In this document: piece by piece, positions 24,504-32,797 of the stretch
Layout: the number at the start of each line of letters is the position of its first letter
How positions within the stretch are numbered: the first letter of the stretch is position 1
Assembly (NCBI GenBank): GCA_963698275.1
Contig: CAVOQE010000006.1
Location: 558,001-622,000, forward strand
DNA from: Anderseniella sp963698275
Lineage (GTDB): Bacteria; Pseudomonadota; Alphaproteobacteria; Rhizobiales; Aestuariivirgaceae
Length of the DNA: 64,000 nucleotides
Reading direction: 5' to 3'
Notes under the pieces: model-generated
Told to the model about the DNA's origin: nothing
What the model saw: the letters and a program-made list of their open reading frames with translations, nothing else
The model's database searches: none
Translations under genes and position numbers: made by a program

Positions 24504-25151
24504 ATGATCCGGATACTTTCAGTACTATTGCTCACACTGGGTTTCAGCTCGCAGGCACTGGCCGAAGAAGTACAGTATCAGCTGGATCTCGACATAAGCT
24601 GGAGTCGTGACACCCACCCCCATGACTGGCCTGCGGACGGCGGGCACATGTCCGGGTTGATCGGCGCCACGCACCACGGGCGCTATGTCATGTTTGCCGA
24701 CGGCAACACCGCGAGCAGCGGCGTCAAGTCGGTGGCAGAGCGAGGCCGGCAACGCATATTGCGCGCCGAGATGGACGAAGCCATTGAGCGCAAGCGGGTA
24801 AAGGATGTGTTTCAGGCCGATGGCATTGCCCAGGTGCCGGGACGCATTTCCGTGAAATTCCCGGTCAGCGAAACCCATTCCAGGGTGTCGTTCATCACCA
24901 TGATCGCCCCGAGTCCAGACTGGTTTACCGGTGTTGCAGGTATTGATCTTCGCGACGATGCGGGCTGGCGGGACAAGGCCACCTATGTCTTGTGGGCCTG
25001 GGATGCGGGAACCGACCGCGGCGCGTCCTATGCATCAGACAATGACGCAAACCAGCCTGCTGAATCCATCCGGCTGGTAGCAAGCCCGCACTTCCTCGAC
25101 AATACAGGCCTGAAGCAGGTCGGCACAGCCACCTTCACCCGCATTGACTAG
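24504..25151 (+). CDS. Secreted spondin-domain protein
   Basis: A 215-residue protein with a clear signal peptide (MIRILSVLLLTLGFSSQALA) followed by one spondin N-terminal domain. Recognisable segments are YQLDLDISWSRDTHPHDWPA, HMSGLIGATHHGRYVMF, SFITMIAPSPDWFTGVAGID and the WDAGTDRGASY element. The domain is best known from eukaryotic extracellular-matrix proteins but also occurs alone in secreted bacterial proteins of unknown role; it binds a divalent cation in F-spondin. The gene sits alone on the plus strand between two copies of a lysR 3' end. Confidence 0.85.
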   Translation: MIRILSVLLLTLGFSSQALAEEVQYQLDLDISWSRDTHPHDWPADGGHMSGLIGATHHGRYVMFADGNTASSGVKSVAERGRQRILRAEMDEAIERKRVKDVFQADGIAQVPGRISVKFPVSETHSRVSFITMIAPSPDWFTGVAGIDLRDDAGWRDKATYVLWAWDAGTDRGASYASDNDANQPAESIRLVASPHFLDNTGLKQVGTATFTRID

Positions 25152-25175
25152 AAATGGTCCTGGCTTCGCAGGCAA

Positions 25176-26063
25176 TCACCGCGCCAGCAGTTTCTCCCAG
25201 ATGCATTGGGCGACGACACCGGCCTGGCGGTCGCGGCGGCGGATCTGGAACAGGTGAGAACGCAGCGGCTGGTAGCCTTCGACATTCAGCGGCACCAGCT
25301 CGCCGCTTTCCAGTTCCTGTTCGATCATGTGGGTGGGAATACCGCCCCAGCCCATCCGGGCCAGCAGGATTTCCTTCTTGGCGGCGAAGTCGGACACCGT
25401 CCAGCGCAAGCCGCCGGGCAGCAGGCCCCTGCTCTGTGGAAAGCTGCCAGAGCTGCTGTCAGCCACGACAATCTGGGTGTAGCTTTGCATCTCTGAGATG
25501 GTTTTCATGTGAGCACTGCGCGCGGGCTCATAGTCGCGGTGGGCCACCGGCATGATTGTCACTTCGGCAAACGGGGTCGCCTCGACCTGGTCGACCGGCA
25601 CGCCGTCCATGGTGGCGATGATGATGTCGGCATCATTGCGCAACAGCCGCTCAATCGGCCCGCCCATGCTCTCGCGCGACAGGCGGATATGCGTGCCCGG
25701 ATATTGCGTCCGCACGGCACCGACAACGTCCAGCACCGGTTTCAGCGGGTAAGTGGCGGTGACGGCCAGGAACACTTCGGCCTCCTGCCCGGCACTCAGA
25801 TTTTTTGCCATGTTGCCCAGTTGCTGCATCTGCTGCATGACCCGTGTTGCCTGCCTGTAAAACACCTCACCCTCACGGGTCAGTTTAGGCCTGTACGCCG
25901 CGCGCGACAGCAGTGGGACATCAATCTCGGTCTCGAGCTTTTTCAGCATGTGACTGATGGCGGACTGGGACTTGTTGAGCCGCTCCGCCGCACCGCGAAA
26001 GGTTCCCTCGGTGACGATAGCGTGCAGCACGATCAATTGTTCATAGGTCAAGGCAGGTCTCAC
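25176..26063 (-). CDS. LysR-family regulator
   Basis: A 295-residue LysR protein with the HTH in LHAIVTEGTFRGAAERLNKS and the recognition helix in QSAISHMLKKLE. The effector domain includes QIVVADSSSGSFPQSRG. It is divergent from the GST gene, about 125 bases apart, and is the probable regulator of the GST/NTF2 pair. Its last 30 codons are duplicated as a relic at 24191-24293, which marks it as the right-hand boundary of an inserted segment. Confidence 0.88.
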   Translation of the reverse strand: MRPALTYEQLIVLHAIVTEGTFRGAAERLNKSQSAISHMLKKLETEIDVPLLSRAAYRPKLTREGEVFYRQATRVMQQMQQLGNMAKNLSAGQEAEVFLAVTATYPLKPVLDVVGAVRTQYPGTHIRLSRESMGGPIERLLRNDADIIIATMDGVPVDQVEATPFAEVTIMPVAHRDYEPARSAHMKTISEMQSYTQIVVADSSSGSFPQSRGLLPGGLRWTVSDFAAKKEILLARMGWGGIPTHMIEQELESGELVPLNVEGYQPLRSHLFQIRRRDRQAGVVAQCIWEKLLAR

Positions 26064-26188
26064 AACGCTTGAAACTTGATCTGTTTTTCAGATCGTTATC
26101 ATGAGAAATCAATATTATCAATTAATCATGGCTGTCGTTATCCGTCTCGAAACCCCAACCGGGATGCAACGAGAAAGGACCTACCCCC

Positions 26189-26797
26189 ATGAAGCTCTAT
26201 TACAAACCCGGCGCCTGTTCGCTGGCCACACATATTATCCTGTACGAAACAGGCGAGACGTTCGACATCGAGGAAGTTGATACGCAAGCCGGGCGCACCA
26301 AGTCCGGCGGCGACTTCACAGCGATCAATCCGAAGGGCTATGTCCCGGCGCTCGAACTGGCGTCCGGTGAAGTCCTCAGTGAAGGTGCAGCCATCCTGCA
26401 ATACATTGCCGACCAGCACCCCGAAACCGACCTGGCGCCGAAGGCCGGAACCATTGCGCGGGCGCGGCTGCAGGAATATCTGAACTATACCGCGTCGGAA
26501 CTGCACAAGGCGTTCGGCCCGTTCTTCTCAAGCACTGCCGGCGAGGCGGACAAGCAGGCGGCGGGCAAGGCAGTTGCGCACAAATTCGACTATCTCAATG
26601 ATATGTTCAGCGATGGCCGGACGTATCTTCTGGGCAGCGGATTTTCCGTTGCAGACGCCTACCTGTTTGTGGTTGCCAACTGGTCAAACTTCACCGGCAT
26701 TGACCTGAAAAAATGGCCGCATGTGGCCGCGTTCGTCGACCGCGTCGCCGCCCGCCCTGCAGCCCAGGCTGCCATGAAAGCGGAAGGCTTGCTGTGA
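26189..26797 (+). CDS. Glutathione S-transferase, beta-class-like
   Basis: A 202-residue cytosolic GST. The thioredoxin-fold half begins MKLYYKPGACSLATHII, where the KPGACSLA motif with Cys10 is typical of bacterial beta-class (GstA) enzymes. The helical C-terminal half contains GSGFSVADAYLFVVANW. It would conjugate or reduce with glutathione; the substrate is unknown. AAAGGA precedes the ATG. Its TGA stop overlaps the ATG of the next gene (TGATG), so the two are coupled. A LysR regulator is divergent. Confidence 0.92.
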   Translation: MKLYYKPGACSLATHIILYETGETFDIEEVDTQAGRTKSGGDFTAINPKGYVPALELASGEVLSEGAAILQYIADQHPETDLAPKAGTIARARLQEYLNYTASELHKAFGPFFSSTAGEADKQAAGKAVAHKFDYLNDMFSDGRTYLLGSGFSVADAYLFVVANWSNFTGIDLKKWPHVAAFVDRVAARPAAQAAMKAEGLL

Positions 26798-27162
26798 TGG
26801 CTGATCAGCCGGCCTTTGCCGATGTAGCCGACATCATGACCGGCTATTTCGACGGCCTCTACCACGCCGACACCAGGCGGCTTGCCGACGTGTTTCACCC
26901 GGATGCGCGTTATGTGAACATGATCGAGGGCGACTATATGAACAAGTCGCTGAGCGACTATTTCGAGATGGTCGATCAGCGCACGCCACCCGCCAGCCGG
27001 GGCGAAGAGCGCGCTGATCGCATCTTGTCGATACAGTTTGGCGGCACCCGGATGGCGTTCGTTACAGCGTCGATGAAAATGATGGATCACGAGTATCTGG
27101 ACTTCCTGACGCTCACACGTGACCAGCATGGCTGGCGGATCATGGCAAAGGTCTTCATCTAG
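26797..27162 (+). CDS. NTF2-like / SnoaL-like protein (nuclear transport factor 2 family)
   Basis: A 121-residue protein with the cone-shaped NTF2-like pattern: helical start FADVADIMTGYFDGLYHADT, then LADVFHPDARYVNMIEGDYM, and a terminal beta strand (GWRIMAKVFI). This resembles the putative lumazine-binding/DUF4440 group. Function cannot be read. The start overlaps the GST stop by one base and points to co-expression with the transferase, perhaps as an accessory or isomerase in the same detoxification route. Confidence 0.8.
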   Translation: MADQPAFADVADIMTGYFDGLYHADTRRLADVFHPDARYVNMIEGDYMNKSLSDYFEMVDQRTPPASRGEERADRILSIQFGGTRMAFVTASMKMMDHEYLDFLTLTRDQHGWRIMAKVFI

Positions 27163-27287
27163 GGTGATTCAGATTGTTGTATTGAATCAGAGGCAACCAC
27201 TAAGCTTCTGTTTTCAATATCTTTTACTTTAAATACCAAACCGCCGTTGCAAGCCGAGCTTTGCAACCCAACCACAGGAGGCCTGAC

Positions 27288-27512
27288 ATGCCCTACGTCA
27301 ATATCAAGGTGACAAAGGAAGGCGGCCCAAACGGCACCGGCCCGACAGCAGAACAGAAAGCGGAACTGATCAAGGGCACAACCGACCTGCTGTCCCGCGT
27401 GCTGAACAAGGCCCCGGCCACCACGTTTGTTGTCATAGAAGAAGTCGTGCTGGAGGACTGGGGCATAGGCGGCCTGCCGGTGGTGGAGTTTCGCAAGGGG
27501 GCGCTGGTGTGA
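27288..27512 (+). CDS. 4-oxalocrotonate tautomerase family protein
   Basis: A 74-residue tautomerase: MPYVNIKVTKEG gives the catalytic Pro1 after Met removal, and the rest (QKAELIKGTTDLLSRVLNK, then TFVVIEEVVLEDW) is the expected beta-alpha-beta fold. It is about ten residues longer than the classic 62-residue enzyme because of an insertion after the first strand. AGGAGG stands at ideal distance before the ATG. It may belong with the GST/NTF2 pair 125 bases upstream. Substrate unknown. Confidence 0.9.
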   Translation: MPYVNIKVTKEGGPNGTGPTAEQKAELIKGTTDLLSRVLNKAPATTFVVIEEVVLEDWGIGGLPVVEFRKGALV

Positions 27513-27522
27513 CGGCATCTTT

Positions 27523-27550
27523 CGGAGACGGCTTGCCTGAGCCGTCTCCG
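27523..27550. terminator. Perfect hairpin between convergent genes
   Basis: CGGAGACGGCT and AGCCGTCTCCG form an 11-bp perfect stem with a six-base loop, between the stops of the tautomerase and ureohydrolase genes. There is no clear T-run on either side, so it could be a bidirectional terminator aided by Rho or an mRNA-stabilising hairpin. Confidence 0.6.
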
Positions 27551-27565
27551 GGTATCACGCCACGA

Positions 27566-28489
27566 TCAACGCCGAGCCAGATGGCCGATTGCGTTGGCGA
27601 CAATGCGGGCGGCTGTGAAGGCTGCCACGCCGTTGGTGTCGCGCTCCGGCACAAATTCAATCATGTCAAACGCCACCAGCCTGGCCTTGGCAACGACACC
27701 GGCTATCAGGTCAATCGACTGGGTGTAGGTAAGGCCGCCCGGTGTCGGTGCCATGACTGCAGGCATGATACTGGAATCCAGCGCATCGCAGTCAAAGGTG
27801 ATCATGCAGTTTGCACCCTCCGGCAGATGCTGCAGCGCGACACTCACACCTTGTTCATGCACAGTGCGCGCGGTGACGATTTCCGCACCCCAGTCTCGCG
27901 CAATTTCCACTTCCTCGCGCCGGGCCGACCCCAACCCCCTGATGCCGACCTGAATGATGCGTTCGACATGGGCCATTTCAGAAGCGCGGCGCATGGTGGA
28001 CGAAAAACCAAGCGGCTCGCCGCGACGCTCGTCACGCCAGTCGATGTGGGCGTCAACCTGAATGATGGTCAGTGGACCGGCTGGTGCCAGAGCTTTTATG
28101 AAGGGTATTGGCGTTGAATCATCGCCACCCAGCATGAGCGGCACTGCGCCGGTCGCCATGATCTCGGCCGTGGCCGTCTCGATCAGGGTCCGGTTGCCGA
28201 TGCCGTCCTGACTTGCGGTCTTCAGATCGCCGGCATCGGCGATCGTGAAATCGCTGTCGCCCAGCAGAGGCCCGTCCAGATCGAAATCCCAGTGATCCGG
28301 CCATGCGGAATCCTCTTCCATGGCAGCCCGCATCGCATCCGGGGCCCCGGCATAAACTTCGTTGTCGATGTCTTGATAAGGCGTGCCATGCGGCGCGCCG
28401 AACAGCACAGCATCGGCCTGATCGGGTTTGACAGTGCCGGTGGCCCCCATGAACGGGACCATTGCCGCTTGAAAGTCGCTGGTTGTCAC
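27566..28489 (-). CDS. Ureohydrolase (agmatinase/arginase family) protein
   Basis: A 307-residue manganese enzyme of the arginase/agmatinase superfamily. Metal motifs appear as LMLGGDDSTPIPF, VDAHIDWRDER and TFDCDALDSS. The first motif has Asp where the usual GGDHS has the His ligand, which is worth noting. Guanidinium substrates of the family include agmatine, guanidinobutyrate and related compounds; the exact one cannot be told. It converges with the tautomerase gene, and tag follows upstream on the same strand, about 90 bases away. Confidence 0.87.
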   Translation of the reverse strand: MTTSDFQAAMVPFMGATGTVKPDQADAVLFGAPHGTPYQDIDNEVYAGAPDAMRAAMEEDSAWPDHWDFDLDGPLLGDSDFTIADAGDLKTASQDGIGNRTLIETATAEIMATGAVPLMLGGDDSTPIPFIKALAPAGPLTIIQVDAHIDWRDERRGEPLGFSSTMRRASEMAHVERIIQVGIRGLGSARREEVEIARDWGAEIVTARTVHEQGVSVALQHLPEGANCMITFDCDALDSSIMPAVMAPTPGGLTYTQSIDLIAGVVAKARLVAFDMIEFVPERDTNGVAAFTAARIVANAIGHLARR

Positions 28490-28580
28490 TTTTCAGACCT
28501 CGCTACGCTCGTCCAGTTATGAGTGCTTTCGGGATAACATTGCTGCCAAGGTGCAGCAAGCAGGACCAACTAGTGTTTCT

Positions 28581-29192
28581 TTACTGGCCCGGGCAACTGA
28601 ATTTTTCTCTCGCTCGTGCAACCCCGGCCCTGATCACACACGCCTCCGCATGATCATTGATCAGGCCCATGGCCTGCATGAAGGCATAGACGGTGGTCGG
28701 GCCGACGAATTTCCAGCCGCGTTTCTTCAGGTCTTTCGACAGGGCAATGGAGGTGTCTGAGGTGGAGGCGGTCTGGGGTTTTCCGAGTTTGGATGCATCG
28801 GGTTCATAGCCCCAGAAAAAGGCGGCCAGAGAACCTCCGCCGGCAACCATCTCCTGCGCGCGCTGGGCATTGTTTATTACCGCCTCGATCTTGCCGCGGT
28901 GACGCACGATGCCTCCGTCCTTGAGCAGGCGCTCCACATCAGCCCCGGTGAAACCGGCCACCTTGTCGAAATCGAACTTCGCAAACGCTTCACGGAAGTG
29001 TTCCCGCTTGGCCAAGATAGTGCGCCAGCTCAGGCCGGACTGGAAACTCTCCAGGCACAGTTTCTCGAACAACCTTCGGTCATCATTTACCGGAAAGCCC
29101 CATTCGCGGTCATGATAATCGAGAAACTCCGGCGCAGCTCCTGCCCAGCGGCAGCGCGGTTTTCCGTCCGGCGCTATAAATGTCTCACTCAC
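28581..29192 (-). CDS. tag: DNA-3-methyladenine glycosylase I
   Basis: A 203-residue base-excision repair enzyme that removes 3-methyladenine. Family marks are CRWAGAAPEFLDYHDREWGF at the N-terminus (first Cys and His zinc ligands), the substrate region FEKLCLESFQSGLSWRTILA, and the C-terminal NDHAEACVIR that supplies the remaining His and Cys. Length is normal. The YciI gene is 31 bases upstream on the same strand and may share its transcript. Confidence 0.93.
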   Translation of the reverse strand: MSETFIAPDGKPRCRWAGAAPEFLDYHDREWGFPVNDDRRLFEKLCLESFQSGLSWRTILAKREHFREAFAKFDFDKVAGFTGADVERLLKDGGIVRHRGKIEAVINNAQRAQEMVAGGGSLAAFFWGYEPDASKLGKPQTASTSDTSIALSKDLKKRGWKFVGPTTVYAFMQAMGLINDHAEACVIRAGVARAREKFSCPGQ

Positions 29193-29223
29193 GTTTTTGC
29201 GTGTCCCTTCGTTGAATGGCTAC

Positions 29224-29511
29224 TCAGGCGAGCAGAAACTCCAGCCGCTCATCAGCCTTTGCCGGAGTGATCTCGTGAATGTCGGCGCTGACGATATTTT
29301 CAGCGACAAACGGGTCCTGATTCACTCTGACTTTCAGGTCAGGCAACGATGTTTTGTGCGCCATGATGGCACCGCCCAGTTGCGGCTGCAGGCTGCCTGC
29401 CATCAGGAACACGCCGTCATCAAAGCCGCGCTTGATCCAGGCCTTGTGGGCGTCCATGAATTCACCGGCCCGGGTTTTGCCAGCGGCAAATTTCAGCAAT
29501 ACGACAAACAT
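29224..29511 (-). CDS. YciI family protein
   Basis: A 95-residue protein with the YciI ferredoxin-like fold: MFVVLLKFAAGKTRAGEFMD, a central GVFLMAGSLQPQLGGAIMA, and the DPFVAENIVSADIHEITPAK stretch near the end. The DPF and conserved His suggest a small active site, but the reaction is unknown for most members. It lies between tag and a TetR gene, all leftward; only 17 bases separate it from the TetR stop, so the TetR, YciI and tag genes may be one unit. Confidence 0.87.
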   Translation of the reverse strand: MFVVLLKFAAGKTRAGEFMDAHKAWIKRGFDDGVFLMAGSLQPQLGGAIMAHKTSLPDLKVRVNQDPFVAENIVSADIHEITPAKADERLEFLLA

Positions 29512-29528
29512 CTCAATTCCTCTCCTGT

Positions 29529-30110
29529 TTAATTTGGCCGGGCGCTGTCGGTGACCGATGCCAGCCAGTCACACATCTCGCTGACTTCCCGGCGAATGAA
29601 CTTGTCGTCGCCAAAGGCGCTAGCCAGCGTGGCAACGCCCTGACTGCGGGCCAGGATATGCATAGCCAGCCGGTCTGCTTCCTCGTCAAGTCCAAGGGCA
29701 CAGAACTGCACACCCAGCCAGGCTCGAAACAGTGAGAACAGCTCGGTGGCGCCTGCCCTGGACTCATGGTTCAGCTTGGCAAGTTCGGTGGTCAGTGTGC
29801 CGACCGGGCAGCCGAAGCGTTTGATGTCGGCGCGGTTGGCAATCAGGATGTGAATAAAGCTGCGAATGCGGTCTTCGGGGTTTTCGCTTTCCGCCTCCCA
29901 CGCAGCCAGCATGTGCCGTGTATCGACCATGCGCGCGCCGATCACAGCTTCCAGAATGTCGTCCTTGGTCTTGAAGTGATAATAGAAATTGCCGCGCGAA
30001 ATCCGCACCGCACCGGCAATGTCGGCAAACGACGTATGCTCATAACCCTGCCTGTAGAACAGCTGGTCGGCTGCTGCAACAATGTGATCACGCGTGGTCA
30101 TGGCGTTCAT
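29529..30110 (-). CDS. TetR-family regulator
   Basis: A 193-residue regulator with the TetR N-terminal HTH (DQLFYRQGYEHTSFADIAGA, then ISRGNFYYHFKTKDDILEA) and a helical ligand-binding C-terminus. GGGAG eight bases before the ATG at 30110 supports that start over an ATG three codons in. Two near-palindromic sites in its upstream region suggest autoregulation. YciI and tag follow downstream and may be under its control. Confidence 0.9.
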   Translation of the reverse strand: MNAMTTRDHIVAAADQLFYRQGYEHTSFADIAGAVRISRGNFYYHFKTKDDILEAVIGARMVDTRHMLAAWEAESENPEDRIRSFIHILIANRADIKRFGCPVGTLTTELAKLNHESRAGATELFSLFRAWLGVQFCALGLDEEADRLAMHILARSQGVATLASAFGDDKFIRREVSEMCDWLASVTDSARPN

Positions 30111-30128
30111 GGGTAAAGCTCCCGTCTA

Positions 30129-30175
30129 TAGGACGTGCGTCCTAATTCAAGCGTTTATTAGGACGACCGCCCTAA
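30129..30175. promoter_or_regulatory. Pair of TetR-type operators
   Basis: TAGGACGTGCGTCCTA (30129-30144) is a perfect 16-bp dyad, and TTAGGACGACCGCCCTAA (30158-30175) is a dyad with one mismatch. Their centres are about 30 bases apart. They lie between the TetR start at 30110 and a possible small rightward gene at 30196, where the TetR protein would repress one or both promoters. Confidence 0.75.
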
Positions 30176-30195
30176 TCTGTCAAGTAGTGGAGAAA

Positions 30196-30324
30196 ATGCG
30201 GGCTCAGGCCAGCAGCCGCAGCGACGCCACGCTTCGTTTCAGCATGACGACAGGCGCCTGTGACCTGGCCATTACCGGCATGGGCCTGATTGCCGTGGCC
30301 AGACTGGTTGTGATGCGAAGCTAA
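30196..30324 (+). CDS. Possible small membrane protein (42 aa)
   Basis: An ATG 20 bases after the second TetR operator, with GGAG a few bases upstream, opens 42 codons. The C-terminal half (LAITGMGLIAVARLVVMR) is hydrophobic enough for one membrane helix. The stop overlaps that of the convergent GntR gene. Position next to the operator is the main support. It could equally be a chance frame. Confidence 0.25.
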   Translation: MRAQASSRSDATLRFSMTTGACDLAITGMGLIAVARLVVMRS

Positions 30325-30944
30325 CGGGCTGTCATGGCCGCCAGCAGCACATCCCTGGTTGCCGTGAGATGCCTGCGCAGCGCTTTTTCACACGCACCAG
30401 CATGCCCGCCGGCAAATTCCGCTGCGATGGCCTCATGATCCTTCAACCAGCGCGGTGTCTGGGCTCTGAGATCATCATAACCCTTGGCGTGGACACGGCA
30501 CAGATTGCGCAGCTCACCTATCAGCTCGTTATGGCGCGGCTTTTGCGCCGGCTGGTAAAGCGCCTCGTGGAACGCCCGGTCCCCATTGCTCCAGCCTGCC
30601 CTGCCCGCTTCCAGTGAAGATCGGCGCAGCTGGTATTGAACCTCGTCAACCTGCTCAGTTGATGCAACAGCAGCAGCGGCACGCACGCAGTTGCATTCCA
30701 GCATGATGCGCAGTTCGAACACTTCCCCGATTTCGCGTGGCGACAGGCTGACCACCCGGGCTCCGCGATTGGGCCGGACGGTCACCAGCCGTTCACCCGC
30801 CAGCGACGCCAGTGCGTCCCTGACCGGAATGCGGCTGGCCCCGAAGCGCTCGGCGATACTGGCCTGGTGTAGTTCGGACCCGGGCTGCAGCGCCCCGCTG
30901 AGGATCTCGCTGCGCAGTCCATCCAGGATGGTGTCGTCAGCCAT
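30321..30944 (-). CDS. GntR-family regulator (FadR/FCD type)
   Basis: A 207-residue regulator. The winged HTH spans residues 5-70 (LQPGSELHQASIAERFGASR, then IPVRDALASLAGERLV), followed by an all-helical FCD effector domain with His and Asp metal ligands (FELRIMLECNCVRAAA; FHEALYQPAQ). AAGGT eight bases before the ATG at 30944 is preferred over an upstream start at 30971. It is divergent from the OsmC/AtuA operon across a perfect palindrome, so it probably represses that operon in response to an organic acid. Confidence 0.9.
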   Translation of the reverse strand: MADDTILDGLRSEILSGALQPGSELHQASIAERFGASRIPVRDALASLAGERLVTVRPNRGARVVSLSPREIGEVFELRIMLECNCVRAAAAVASTEQVDEVQYQLRRSSLEAGRAGWSNGDRAFHEALYQPAQKPRHNELIGELRNLCRVHAKGYDDLRAQTPRWLKDHEAIAAEFAGGHAGACEKALRRHLTATRDVLLAAMTAR

Positions 30945-30987
30945 GGTTTTACCTTGAACACAGGTGGTCATTCGGATAGCAATTTAC

Positions 30988-31001
30988 GTATACATGTATA
31001 C
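30988..31001. promoter_or_regulatory. Perfect 14-bp palindrome, probable GntR operator
   Basis: GTATACATGTATAC is a perfect dyad, flanked by more TA-rich symmetry, in the 70 bases between the divergent GntR and OsmC starts. FadR-class regulators bind short AT-rich dyads of this type, often over their own promoter. Confidence 0.7.
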
Positions 31002-31015
31002 ATATGGAGTCAATC

Positions 31016-31486
31016 ATGGCCAGCAACCACACCTACACCAGCCGCATCGAGTGGACCGGCAATACCGGTGAAGGCACCAGGACCTATAAAGGCTATGAAA
31101 GAACGTGGGACATTGCGGTGCCCGGAAAACCGGTCATTCACTGTTCAAATGACCCGCTGCTGGGCGGTGACCCGACACTCATGAACCCGGAAGACCTGCT
31201 CATCTCTGCGCTGTCGGCGTGCCACATGCTGTGGTACCTGCACCTGGCCAGCGTCGACAAGATCACCGTGCTCAGCTACCGCGACGACCCGATTGCTGAA
31301 GGTGAAAGCCATCCGGACGGATCAGGCCGCTTCCTGAGCGCTACCCTGCGCCCGCACATCTGCGTTGAAGCCGGATGTGACCTTGTCCGGGCGCGCGATA
31401 TTCACAAAGACATCCACAAGTACTGTTTCATCGCCCGCTCGGTAAATTTTCCGGTAACCTGTGAACCGGTCATGGAATTTGCGTGA
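31016..31486 (+). CDS. OsmC family protein
   Basis: A 156-residue OsmC/Ohr-fold protein. The N-terminal half holds TYTSRIEWTGNTGEGT, and the central helix carries the peroxidatic-type Cys in PEDLLISALSACHMLWYLHL. A further Cys lies in CVEAGCDL rather than at the standard resolving site, and the C-terminal DIHKYCFIARSVNFPVTCEP resembles OsmC ends. Family members reduce organic peroxides, but many are uncharacterised. GGAG before the ATG at 31016 decides the start. It leads a probable operon with the two AtuA-type genes. Confidence 0.88.
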   Translation: MASNHTYTSRIEWTGNTGEGTRTYKGYERTWDIAVPGKPVIHCSNDPLLGGDPTLMNPEDLLISALSACHMLWYLHLASVDKITVLSYRDDPIAEGESHPDGSGRFLSATLRPHICVEAGCDLVRARDIHKDIHKYCFIARSVNFPVTCEPVMEFA

Positions 31487-31504
31487 TTGATTCGGGGCTG
31501 ACCT

Positions 31505-32797
31505 TTGGGCGACGTACATATTGCGGCTGGGGCCGGATTTTCAAACGACCGGCGTGAACTGGGCGAAATCGCCGCCCAGTCGCTGACGCTGTTTGAAGGC
31601 CACAGATACCTGATTTTCGAATGCCTGGCCGAGCGCACGCTGGCCCTGGCGCAGACCGAAGACGGCCACCGCAGGCAGGTTGAACGCGCCATCGGCTATC
31701 TTGAGGCCTGCATCAACACCTGCATTCTCAACAATATCAAGATCATCAGCAATTTTGGCGGCAGCGCGCCGAAGCAGGTGGCCGAAGCCATTGCCGGCTT
31801 TCTCAAACAGCACAACCTGCGCCGCAAGATCGGCTATGTGCTCGGCGATGAGCTGCCGGTAAACGAAGCCGAGCATGGCGGCCGGGCCATATCACGCAAT
31901 GCCTATATCGGCGCCAACGGCATTGTCGAGGCACTGGATGCCGGTGCCGATATCGTGGTCACCGGGCGGGTGGCGGACCCGTCGCTTGTGGTCGGGGCGG
32001 TGGCATTTGAGCATGACCTGAACTGGATCGACTGGAACCGGCTGGCGCAAGCCACCCTGGCCGGCCACCTGATAGAATGCGGTACCCAGGTCTGCGGCGG
32101 ATATTTTGCCGATAGCGGCGCCAAGCAGGTGCCCGGCCTGACCCGGCTCGGCGCACCGGTTGCCAGCGTTGCACGCGGCCATGACCGGCTGAAGATCAGC
32201 AAACCGCTGGGTGGCGGCATTCTCACAACCGCCACGGTGACAGAACAATTGCTGTATGAAATTCACGACCCGGCCCGCTATCTCACGCCGGACGTGGTCA
32301 TGGATATTTCAGCTGTGTCGATGCAGCAGACCGGCAAGAACGAGGTCACGCTGACCGGCTGTGTCGGCCATGCCAGGCCGGACTGGCTGAAAACCCTGAC
32401 CTGTGTCGACGAGGGCTGGATCGGCGAAGGCGAGATTTCCTATATGGGCGACACCAGCCTCGACCGGGCGCAGATGGCACGCTCGATCCTCAAGCAGCGG
32501 CTTGAAAATATTGCGCCGTCAGCAGACCCGCATTTCGACGTCATCGGCTCGATGTATGATGAGACGGAAAACAACACCGGGCGCCCGCGTGATGTGCGCC
32601 TCAGAATGGCCGTTGCATCAGCTGACCGGCACCAGGTACAGGCCCTGCTCGACGAGGTTGAAGCGCTTTACCTGAACGGCCCGGCCGGCGGCGGCGGCAT
32701 CCGCCTTAACATCTGCGCGCGCACCGCAACCGTTGCAGGTGCGGTACGCCAGAACGAGGCCGTCTCGCATGGTTTCCTGCTGGAGGACACGCAATGA
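31505..32797 (+). CDS. AtuA family protein (DUF1446, acyclic terpene utilisation)
   Basis: A 430-residue protein of the DUF1446/AtuA family, recognised from IAAGAGFSNDRRELGE at the start, NFGGSAPKQVAEAI, ADIVVTGRVADPSLVVGAVA and LAGHLIECGTQVCGGYF. AtuA is required for citronellol and geraniol catabolism in Pseudomonas, but its reaction is unproven and most homologues sit in other acid-catabolic operons. The only in-frame start is a TTG, preceded by a stop two codons earlier. It overlaps the next gene by four bases (ATGA). Confidence 0.85.
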   Translation: MGDVHIAAGAGFSNDRRELGEIAAQSLTLFEGHRYLIFECLAERTLALAQTEDGHRRQVERAIGYLEACINTCILNNIKIISNFGGSAPKQVAEAIAGFLKQHNLRRKIGYVLGDELPVNEAEHGGRAISRNAYIGANGIVEALDAGADIVVTGRVADPSLVVGAVAFEHDLNWIDWNRLAQATLAGHLIECGTQVCGGYFADSGAKQVPGLTRLGAPVASVARGHDRLKISKPLGGGILTTATVTEQLLYEIHDPARYLTPDVVMDISAVSMQQTGKNEVTLTGCVGHARPDWLKTLTCVDEGWIGEGEISYMGDTSLDRAQMARSILKQRLENIAPSADPHFDVIGSMYDETENNTGRPRDVRLRMAVASADRHQVQALLDEVEALYLNGPAGGGGIRLNICARTATVAGAVRQNEAVSHGFLLEDTQ

